Shown here one piece after another: positions 43,818-50,185 of a stretch of DNA of 50,185 nt; position 1 is the stretch's first letter; every line of letters starts with the position of its first letter. The DNA comes from Alphaproteobacteria bacterium (GTDB taxonomy: Bacteria; Pseudomonadota; Alphaproteobacteria; Rhizobiales; Xanthobacteraceae): the NCBI GenBank assembly GCA_021325315.1, contig JAJPHK010000113.1, positions 1-50,185 of the forward strand. Reading direction: 5' to 3'. The translations under genes and the position numbers were made by a program. Below the pieces are notes generated by a model. That model was not told the origin of the DNA. It did not search any database and worked only from the letters and a program-made list of their open reading frames with translations.

Positions 43818-44218
43818 GGGCGTTCCTCGGTGATGATCATCCAGGGGATATCGAAGCGGTCGGTCAGCATGCCGAATTTTTTTGCGAAGAAGGTTTTATC
43901 GAGCTGCATGTCGACTTTGCCCCCTTCCGAGAACGCCTTGAAGATGCGCTCGGCGTCGGCAACGCTATCGACATGCAGCACGACGCGCATTCCTTGCGGC
44001 GCCTTGTAGCCGGGGGCATCGGAGCCGAGGATGAAGTGGTTTGGGCCGATCGGCAGATGCGCGTGCAGAACTTTATCGCCCCAGCCCGGCGGGTAATGTG
44101 CTTCCGCGGGCGAGCCCGCGACCTTCATTACTTCGGGTTTGGAGCCGATCGTCTTGCCGTAGAATTCAAAGGCCTCCTCGCAATTGCCGTTGAAAAAGAG
44201 ATAGGGACTGCTTTTCAT
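43814..44218 (-). CDS. VOC family protein (PhnB-like)
   Basis: MKSSPYLFFNGNCEEAFEFYGKTIGSKPEVM...VDSVADAERIFKAFSEGGKVDMQLDKTFFAKKFGMLTDRFDIPWMI. Confidence 0.9.
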   Translation of the reverse strand: MKSSPYLFFNGNCEEAFEFYGKTIGSKPEVMKVAGSPAEAHYPPGWGDKVLHAHLPIGPNHFILGSDAPGYKAPQGMRVVLHVDSVADAERIFKAFSEGGKVDMQLDKTFFAKKFGMLTDRFDIPWMIITEERP

Positions 44219-44240
44219 TACTTACTCCTTGTACGTTGGT

Positions 44241-44714
44241 TCAGGCGGCTTCGTAGGCGCGCCGGAGCGCCGCGATGTCGAGCTTCTTCATCTTCATCAT
44301 CGCCTGCATGACGGCGGCGGCTTTTTTCGGATTCCTGTCTTTGTGCATTTCCATGAGGCCGTCCGGGACGATCTGCCAGGTCACGCCGAACTTGTCGGTG
44401 AGCCAGCCGCACGCCATGACCTCGCCGTCGGCGGTGAGCTTGTCCCAGTAGGCGTCGACTTCGGCCTGGTCCTCGCAGACGACGAACATCGAAGTCGCGG
44501 GCGTGAATTTGTAATTTGGACCGGCGTTCAGTGCGATGATTTCGTGGCCCTTGATCTCGAGTGTCAAGGCGAGCACCGCTCCCTTCGGGCCGGGCCCGGC
44601 ATCGCCGTAGTACATCGTGTCGATGATCCTCGCGTCCTTGAACACGGAGGCATAGAACTTCGTCGCTTCCTCAGCGTTGCCGTCGAACCACAGACATGTG
44701 CTGAATTTTTTCAC
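44241..44714 (-). CDS. VOC family protein (PhnB / 3-demethylubiquinone methyltransferase-like fold)
   Basis: FSTCLWFDGNAEEATKFYASVFKDARI...YWDKLTADGEVMACGWLTDKFGVTWQIVP. Confidence 0.92.
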   Translation of the reverse strand: MKKFSTCLWFDGNAEEATKFYASVFKDARIIDTMYYGDAGPGPKGAVLALTLEIKGHEIIALNAGPNYKFTPATSMFVVCEDQAEVDAYWDKLTADGEVMACGWLTDKFGVTWQIVPDGLMEMHKDRNPKKAAAVMQAMMKMKKLDIAALRRAYEAA

Positions 44715-44741
44715 CGTTTACTCCCTTCACTGTGTTTTTCT

Positions 44742-45386
44742 TCAGGCGGCTTCCTTGAAGTCACCGAGCTGCGCATCGAGCGCGCGCTTGAACGCGGGCC
44801 TCGCAGTGCAGCGTTCGATGTAAGCCGCGAGGCGCTTGTCGCTCGTGACGATGTCGGTGTGCCTGAGGAACCGAAGCGTCGTCGTCATCATCAGATCGCC
44901 TGCCGTGAAGCGGTCGCCGTCGAGATAGGGCTTGTCGCCAAGCGATTTGGAAAGCGCCGAAAGCCGCCGCTCGACGAACTGTACCGCGCCGGGCCGGCGC
45001 AACTTCGCCCATTCTTCGTTCGCATAAAAGACGTCGATCAAGACGACGTTCATAATGAAAGGTTCGATCGAGTTGAGCGCAGCAATCAGCCATTGCACGG
45101 CGCGCGCGCGGGCGGCCGGATCTTTCGGAAGAAGCGCTTCGCTGCGCTCGCCGATGTGGAGCACGATGGCGCCGGACTCGAAGAGCGTGAGATTGCCTTC
45201 TTGAAAGATCGGCACCTGCCCGAAGGGCTGCAATGCGCGATAGTCGTCCTTGTCCTGGTCGCCCTGCGTAATAAGGCGGGTGCGATAAGGCAAGCCTGCC
45301 TCTTCCAGCGCCCAGCGCACGCGCAAATCGCGGACAATCCCGCGGGCGAAATCGGGAACCCATTTGAAAGCGGAAATTGTGATCAT
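44742..45386 (-). CDS. Glutathione S-transferase family protein
   Basis: VRWALEEAGLPYRTRLI, FGQVPIFQEGNLTLFESGAIVLHIGE, C-terminal FTAGDLMMTTTLRF. Confidence 0.92.
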   Translation of the reverse strand: MITISAFKWVPDFARGIVRDLRVRWALEEAGLPYRTRLITQGDQDKDDYRALQPFGQVPIFQEGNLTLFESGAIVLHIGERSEALLPKDPAARARAVQWLIAALNSIEPFIMNVVLIDVFYANEEWAKLRRPGAVQFVERRLSALSKSLGDKPYLDGDRFTAGDLMMTTTLRFLRHTDIVTSDKRLAAYIERCTARPAFKRALDAQLGDFKEAA

Positions 45387-45419
45387 GTCGTCTACTCCCT
45401 TTACGATTCTACAGTTGGT

Positions 45420-46148
45420 TCAGGCGCAGCAGGATTTCGGCTGCGCGTCCGTTTCGTATTCGTCGTGGCGCTTGACCCAGTCCATGATGCCGTTCTTCTC
45501 GTTTCTGCCGAGCGGCGTCATGTCGAGCCACATAAAGGCGCCGATAGTTTCCTCGTTGCCGCGTCCGTAGGACGAATAGGTGTGGAAGATTTCACCCTTC
45601 TCGTTCTTGTAGAAGACGCTGAAGCCGGGAAGTTCTTCTTCCTTGGCGTTGTCGATGGTCGTGTAGTTGTATTCGACCTTGCCGCGCTTGAGCTCTTCCG
45701 GCGTGAACGAGACGTGATAGTCGAAATTGAAGTCGCTGCCGCCCGAAGAGACAAAATCGAACTTCCAGCCCATGCGCTTCTTGTAAGCGTCTAACTTGGC
45801 GAGAGGCGCGCGTGCGATGGCGACATATTTCACGTCATGATGTTCAAAGTGCTGTCTCGCGCCGTCGACGTGATCGGCGTTGAAGGAGCAGCCGTCGCAG
45901 CCCGCATCCCATGACGGTGCAAACATGAAGTGCTGCACAATGAGCTGGCTGCGGCCGTCGAACAGATCGGCGAGCGTCTTCTTTCCCTGCGGCGTGTCGA
46001 AAACGTAATTCTTCTCGACCTTGACCCAGGGCAGGGCGCGGCGTTCGGCGGTGAGCTTGTCGCGCAACTTCGTGTATTCCTTTTCGCGCAGAAGATGCTC
46101 CTTGCGCGCCTTCAGCCATTCCGCTCGCGATACGACTCTGTGCTGCAA
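45420..46148 (-). CDS. DUF899 family thioredoxin-like protein (proposed TTG start at 46148)
   Basis: VVSRAEWLKARKEHLLREKEYTKLRDKLTAERRALPWVKVEKNYVFDTPQGKKTLADLFDGRSQLIVQHFMFAPSWDAGCDGCSFNADHVDG. Confidence 0.88.
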   Translation of the reverse strand: MQHRVVSRAEWLKARKEHLLREKEYTKLRDKLTAERRALPWVKVEKNYVFDTPQGKKTLADLFDGRSQLIVQHFMFAPSWDAGCDGCSFNADHVDGARQHFEHHDVKYVAIARAPLAKLDAYKKRMGWKFDFVSSGGSDFNFDYHVSFTPEELKRGKVEYNYTTIDNAKEEELPGFSVFYKNEKGEIFHTYSSYGRGNEETIGAFMWLDMTPLGRNEKNGIMDWVKRHDEYETDAQPKSCCA

Positions 46149-46174
46149 CTCGGCTACTCCCTGCTTACGATGGA

Positions 46175-46537
46175 TCAGATTTTGACGATGGCTTTGAAGC
46201 CGCCATAGATCATGCGTTTCATGTCGAAGGGTACGTCGTTCTTGTTGTTCATCATCCTGGCGAGGCGAGGATCCTTCATCACTTTGGCGTTGATGCGGTC
46301 GCGCTCCGCGCGGGAGCGGTAGATGATGAAGGAAAAAACGACAGTTTCGCTGGGTTTCAGCTTCACGCTGCGCGGGAAAGACGTTCGTTTTCCAAACGAA
46401 ACATCGTCGGCGGCGCATTCGTAGAAGGCGGTGGCGCCGAACTCGCGCCAGATCTTGCCGGCCTTTGCCGCCATGCGCTTGTAGGCGGAGAGCTTTTTCT
46501 TGGGCACGGGGACCACGAAGCCATCGACGTAACTCAT
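46175..46537 (-). CDS. DUF1428 family protein
   Basis: MSYVDGFVVPVPKKKLSAYKRMAAKAGKIWREFGATAFYECAADDV; internal Met chosen. Confidence 0.9.
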   Translation of the reverse strand: MSYVDGFVVPVPKKKLSAYKRMAAKAGKIWREFGATAFYECAADDVSFGKRTSFPRSVKLKPSETVVFSFIIYRSRAERDRINAKVMKDPRLARMMNNKNDVPFDMKRMIYGGFKAIVKI

Positions 46538-46577
46538 TGGATTTCCTCCCATTGCGCGGGTTCCCGCGCTCTTGACA

Positions 46578-46599
46578 ATTACGTTGATATCAACATAAT
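46578..46599. promoter_or_regulatory. MarR-type operator ATTACGTTGATATCAACATAAT, flanked by a plus-strand TTGACA (-35) and overlapping CATAAT (-10)
   Basis: GTTGATATCAAC perfect 12-bp palindrome with extended ATTA/TAAT arms in the divergent DUF1428/MarR gap; TTGACA 46572-46577, CATAAT 46594-46599 (16-bp spacing). Confidence 0.7.
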
Positions 46600-46605
46600 T
46601 AAGGC

Positions 46606-47052
46606 ATGTCAATTCCCCCGGACGATTTTTTTAATTTTACCCTGCATGTGCGCGACAACTGTCTCTGTCTGCATGTGCAGCGGGCGGCGCGGGCGCTCGC
46701 ACGCCGCTTCGACGAAGCGTTCCGATCGCTCGGGATCACGCACGGGCAATTCTCGCTCCTGAATGCGCTGAATCGGCCGCAGCCGGCGAGCATGACGAGC
46801 GTTTCAACATTGCTCGCAATGGACCGCACCACATTGACTGCGAATCTGAAAGTGCTGGAGCGGAAGGGGCTCGTGAAAATCGCGGTCGACACAGAGGACC
46901 GCCGCAGCCGGAAGCTTTCGCTTACCCCCGGGGGCAGGACGCTTTTGCAGGCCGCCGCGCCGATCTGGAAAAAGGAGCACGCGGCGATCGAGCGGATGCT
47001 GGAGAGGCCGAATGCCGATCAACTGCGAAGCGGGCTGGTGACGTTGTCCTAA
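46606..47052 (+). CDS. MarR family winged-helix transcriptional regulator
   Basis: ITHGQFSLLNALNRPQPASMTSVSTLLAMDRTTLTANLKVLERKGLVKIAVDTEDRRSRKLSLTPGGRTLL. Confidence 0.92.
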   Translation: MSIPPDDFFNFTLHVRDNCLCLHVQRAARALARRFDEAFRSLGITHGQFSLLNALNRPQPASMTSVSTLLAMDRTTLTANLKVLERKGLVKIAVDTEDRRSRKLSLTPGGRTLLQAAAPIWKKEHAAIERMLERPNADQLRSGLVTLS

Positions 47053-47059
47053 GATGTTC

Positions 47060-47163
47060 GTCATTCCGGGGCGCACGCGTAAGCGTGCGAGCCGGAATCC
47101 AGAGGCGCTCGTATATGTATGCGGATTCCGGATAGCCTCGCTTTGCGAGGCTTCCGGAATGAC
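47060..47163. repeat. Palindromic intergenic repeat (GTCATTCCGGGGCGCACGCGTAAGCGTGCGAGCCGGAATCC ... GGATTCCGGATAGCCTCGCTTTGCGAGGCTTCCGGAATGAC)
   Basis: Terminal arms gtcattccgg / ccggaatgac, internal gccggaatcc / ggattccgg, each half with its own stem-loop. Confidence 0.85.
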
Positions 47164-47168
47164 TTTCT

Positions 47169-47672
47169 TTAGCTCTTGTTCTTCGCCAAATAGGCCTCGA
47201 GCTGGTCGAAGGTTCCGCTGTAACCCTGATTCATCGAATCGAAGAAGCCTTCGAAAGCTTCGCGTTCCTCCTTGGCCGGGTTGATGGGGGTGCTGCGCAC
47301 CGTGATTTTCGTCTTTCCACCGGCATCCTCGAACGTCACGACGTTCAGGACTTCAAGCGGCCAGTTTTCGTTGAACGGCGCGCGGGTGACGCCCGCATTC
47401 TCGTCGGAAAAAGAAGTGACGAAGACGAGCCGTTCGGGCGGCACCATCTCGCGATAAACGAAGCGGCCCCACATGATCGAACCGCCCGACCACTCCATGC
47501 CGTAGTGGAAAATTCCGCCAGGGCGAAAATCTAGACTGACGATCTTGAGCTTGCAGCCCTTCGGTCCCCACCAGTGCGCCAGACGCTCGGCCTCGCTGTA
47601 GGCTTTCCATACCAATTCGCGCGGCGCGTCGAAGGTGCGGGTAATGACAAAGTCTTTGGCTTGTCCGGTCAC
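47169..47672 (-). CDS. SRPBCC/AHSA1 domain protein (GTG start)
   Basis: DFVITRTFDAPRELVWKAYSEAERLAHWWGPKGCKLKIVSLDFRPGGIFHYGM; cotranscribed with ArsR regulator. Confidence 0.92.
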   Translation of the reverse strand: MTGQAKDFVITRTFDAPRELVWKAYSEAERLAHWWGPKGCKLKIVSLDFRPGGIFHYGMEWSGGSIMWGRFVYREMVPPERLVFVTSFSDENAGVTRAPFNENWPLEVLNVVTFEDAGGKTKITVRSTPINPAKEEREAFEGFFDSMNQGYSGTFDQLEAYLAKNKS

Positions 47673-47709
47673 TGCGTACTCCTTGTTTCGGTTGCTGGGG
47701 TGCTGAGAA

Positions 47710-48069
47710 TTATTTTTTTCGCGCGCGCATTTTCTCGTTCGGCTTCTTGCCTTGCAGACCGCGCAGATACTCGCCGAGCCGGTCGAACCGTTGCTCCCAG
47801 AGCGCGCGGTAATGCTCGAGCCACTCGTCGACATTTTTGAGGGCGGCGGGTTCCAGCTTGCACGGGCGCCATTGCGCGTCGCGCCCGCGCGTGATCAGCC
47901 CGGCGTTTTCCAGCACCTTGAGATGCTTGGAGACGGCGGGGCCGCTCATGTCAAAGGGCTTGGCGAGTTCGGTTACCGTTGCTTCGCCGCGGGCGAGGCG
48001 GGCGAGGATCGCGCGCCGGGTCGGATCGGCAAGCGCGGAGAAGGTGAGGCTGAGCCTGTCGGACGGCAT
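47710..48069 (-). CDS. ArsR family (SdpR-like) helix-turn-helix regulator
   Basis: LTFSALADPTRRAILARLARGEATVTELAKPFDMSGPAVSKHLKVLENAGLITRGRDAQWRPCKLEPAALKNVDEWLEHYR. Confidence 0.94.
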   Translation of the reverse strand: MPSDRLSLTFSALADPTRRAILARLARGEATVTELAKPFDMSGPAVSKHLKVLENAGLITRGRDAQWRPCKLEPAALKNVDEWLEHYRALWEQRFDRLGEYLRGLQGKKPNEKMRARKK

Positions 48070-48075
48070 TCTATC

Positions 48076-48089
48076 TAACCTATAGGTTA
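48076..48089. promoter_or_regulatory. Candidate ArsR operator TAACCTATAGGTTA
   Basis: Perfect 14-bp palindrome 7 nt upstream of the ArsR ATG (48069), within a tatataacctataggttagata AT-rich context. Confidence 0.6.
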
Positions 48090-48307
48090 TATAACTCATC
48101 GGTTTAATACAGCGGGCGGCTGCATTCGTCAAATGCCTGTGGATGAAAACGCGGGCCCGGAAAGCAGCGGTTTTGCGAGGGAAACAATTCTGGGAGATAA
48201 ATCACTGTAAAATTTTGTTATTCATTATAATTAATCACTTTTATTTGTTGAATTAATCGATTTAAATGATTAGCGTGAGTTCCGCTTTCAAAACGAAGGG
48301 GTTTGTC

Positions 48308-49780
48308 ATGGCGACGGCAACAAATTCATTCGAACGGACGCGCGAGGGACGCGTCGTTCTGAACGAGGACTGGCTCTCGCTCGCGATCGGGCTGTTCATT
48401 TTCGCGATTGCGATCGCCGGTCTCTCCGGCATCGATTTTCTCGGCTGGGCGGTGAGCACGTCAGTGTGGAAGGATTTCTCCACCGCACTCAATCCGGTCT
48501 CCAAAGTCTACGCATCGCTCGGCGGTTTCGGCGCGCTGATCGCGACCTATGTCGCGCTTCTCGTCGTGCTTTCGATCGGCGTGTCGTTCCTGCAAGCCGA
48601 CGTAAAGCGTTTCGCGCTCGCCTTCACCGGCGTGTTCGCGATCGCCTATGCGTGCTGGATCGTCGGCAACAACGCGCATCTCGCGGCGGTGACGCCCGCC
48701 GACCTGCAGAAATTCGGCATCGGCTGGTCGCTCAAGCTTACCAATGAGGGCGGCTTCGTCGTCGCGCTCATCGTCGGCCTGGTGATCGCGAATTTCTTTC
48801 CGCGCGTCGCCGAATGGCTCAACGAAGCGGTCCGGCCCGAGCTCTACATCAAGATCGCGATCGTGATTCTCGGCGGCTTCCTCGCGCTTACCTTTGCGTC
48901 GAAGCTCAGCCTCGCGGGTTCGCTCCTGTTCCGCGGGCTCGCCGCGATCGCGGAAGCCTATCTCATCTACTGGGCGGTGGTGTATTTCATCGCGCGCAAA
49001 TATTTCGGCTTCAACCGCGAATGGGCGGCGCCGCTCGCATCGGGCATTTCCATCTGCGGCGTGTCGGCGGCGATCGCGACGGGCGCCGCCATCCGCTCGC
49101 GCCCGGCGATTCCGATTCTCGTCTCCTCGCTGGTCGTGATCTTCGCGGTGGTGGAGGTTCTGATCCTGCCGTGGATCGCGAACAATTTTCTCGCGCACGA
49201 GCCGCTCGTGGCGGGCGCCTGGATGGGTCTCGCGGTAAAAACCGACGGCGCGGCGGTTGCGGCAGGCGGCATCACCGAGGCGCTGATCCTCGCGCAGAAC
49301 GCATCGCAAGGCGTACGCTATCAGCCGGGCTGGATCCTCGGCACCACGGCGGCGGTGAAGGTGTTTATCGATATCTTCATCGGCGTGTGGGCGTTCCTGC
49401 TCGCCTATATCTGGACGAACTACATCACCGTCACGGGCGAAAAGGCGCGGGCGGCGGAGATCTGGCACCGCTTCCCGAAATTCATCATCGGCTTCGTGCT
49501 GACCTTCCTGATCGGGCTCTATTTCGCGCTCGGGACGTCGGCCGCGACGCTGCAGAAGGTGACGCCGCTGGTCGGCGAAGCGAACAACTTCCGCGTGATC
49601 TTCTTCGTGCTCACCTTCTTCTCGATCGGCGTGCTCTCGAACTTCCGCAAGCTCTGGCAGGAAGGCTTCGGCAAGCTCGCCGTGGTCTATTTCGTGAGCC
49701 TATTCGGCTTCGTGATCTGGGTGGGTCTGTTGATCTCGTGGCTGTTCTTCAGCGGCGTGAAGCCGCCGCTCGCAAGCTAA
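48308..49780 (+). CDS. YeiH-like putative sulfate exporter family transporter (long form, about 490 aa)
   Basis: GISICGVSAAIATGAAIRSRP and AGAWMGLAVKTDGAAVAAGGITEAL motifs of the YeiH/UPF0324 family; many TMs; internal Met chosen at 48308. Confidence 0.78.
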   Translation: MATATNSFERTREGRVVLNEDWLSLAIGLFIFAIAIAGLSGIDFLGWAVSTSVWKDFSTALNPVSKVYASLGGFGALIATYVALLVVLSIGVSFLQADVKRFALAFTGVFAIAYACWIVGNNAHLAAVTPADLQKFGIGWSLKLTNEGGFVVALIVGLVIANFFPRVAEWLNEAVRPELYIKIAIVILGGFLALTFASKLSLAGSLLFRGLAAIAEAYLIYWAVVYFIARKYFGFNREWAAPLASGISICGVSAAIATGAAIRSRPAIPILVSSLVVIFAVVEVLILPWIANNFLAHEPLVAGAWMGLAVKTDGAAVAAGGITEALILAQNASQGVRYQPGWILGTTAAVKVFIDIFIGVWAFLLAYIWTNYITVTGEKARAAEIWHRFPKFIIGFVLTFLIGLYFALGTSAATLQKVTPLVGEANNFRVIFFVLTFFSIGVLSNFRKLWQEGFGKLAVVYFVSLFGFVIWVGLLISWLFFSGVKPPLAS

Positions 49781-49791
49781 GGGAGGCAAAC

Positions 49792-49941
49792 ATGGCGAAA
49801 ACCGAAATCCAAAGGGAACTGGAGAAGGCGCAGGCCGAGCCGCTACTCCCGATCGAAAAGACGCTGATTGTCTGGAGCCTGGGGATCGGAATCACGCTCC
49901 TCGTGATCCTTGCGCTCTTCAACAAATATTTCCCCATTTGA
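49792..49941 (+). CDS. 49-aa single-TM small protein downstream of the YeiH-like gene
   Basis: gggaggcaaacATG with a strong SD 11 nt after the transporter stop; MAKTEIQRELEKAQAEPLLPIEKTLIVWSLGIGITLLVILALFNKYFPI; appears in the ORF track only as the tail of 48814..49941. Confidence 0.78.
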   Translation: MAKTEIQRELEKAQAEPLLPIEKTLIVWSLGIGITLLVILALFNKYFPI

Positions 49942-50013
49942 AAGTTTCCCGGGCGCGTCTTCGGACGCGCCCGGTGATCCCCCGGTGGCGTTCTCTCCCC
50001 TGACCGGCAACTC

Positions 50014-50042
50014 GCGCCGGCCGAAAGGCTGGCGCTTTTTTT
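50014..50042 (+). terminator. Rho-independent terminator downstream of the YeiH-like operon
   Basis: gcgccggcc-gaaa-ggctggcgc followed by ttttttt. Confidence 0.85.
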
Positions 50043-50109
50043 CGTGACACGGGCCGCCCTTGATCGCGGACGGCCTTCGGCTTAAGGCTTTTCCCGCGCG
50101 GATGCGCTT

Positions 50110-50185
50110 GCTCCCTTCGTCTAGCGGTCCAGGACGTCGCCCTCTCACGGCGAAAACACGGGTTCGAGTCCCGTAGGGAGCGCCA
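50110..50185 (+). tRNA. tRNA-Glu (anticodon CTC)
   Basis: Acceptor GCTCCCT/AGGGAGC, anticodon loop cCTCac between tcgcc/ggcga, T-arm cgggTTCGAgtcccg, encoded CCA at 50183-50185; ends at window edge. Confidence 0.95.

Noticed and set aside
44229-45794. 521-aa plus-strand ORF
   Set aside because: Antisense to VOC, GST and DUF899 genes with strong family motifs; no recognisable domain of its own.

Overview
This 50,185-bp GC-rich window is a chromosomal segment from an alphaproteobacterium, probably Rhizobiales/Hyphomicrobiales judging by gene content and synteny. Most of it is conserved housekeeping DNA. In order it carries: an ABC exporter end; efp-suhB with a MotA/ExbB-like and MotB/OmpA-like pair; a Calvin/glycolysis cluster (tkt-gap-pgk-fba); DUF4164-zapA-[6S RNA]-5-FTHF cyclo-ligase; yebC; ruvCAB; ybgC-tolQRAB-pal-cpoB; tilS-ftsH-glmM; an Omp25-like porin; serC-serA; purA; rpoH; rluD. 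The right-hand third is more accessory: an MFS pump, then a minus-strand run of small uncharacterised/stress-type families (SRPBCC, two VOC/PhnB, GST, DUF899, DUF1428) next to MarR and ArsR regulators, and a YeiH-like transporter with a 49-aa single-TM partner. The window ends on a tRNA-Glu(CTC). Non-coding signals found by reading the sequence: 6S RNA, a serC-motif leader, CtrA-type TTAA-N7-TTAA boxes before the porin gene, a sigma-32-type promoter before ftsH, MarR and ArsR palindromic operators, several hairpins/terminators, and four complex palindromic intergenic repeats. I saw no CRISPR array, prophage, transposase or obvious new defence system. The best candidates for something under-described are the YeiH-like transporter plus micro-protein, the MarR/DUF cluster, and the MotAB-like pair. 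All family names come from recognising motifs in the translations; no database search was run.
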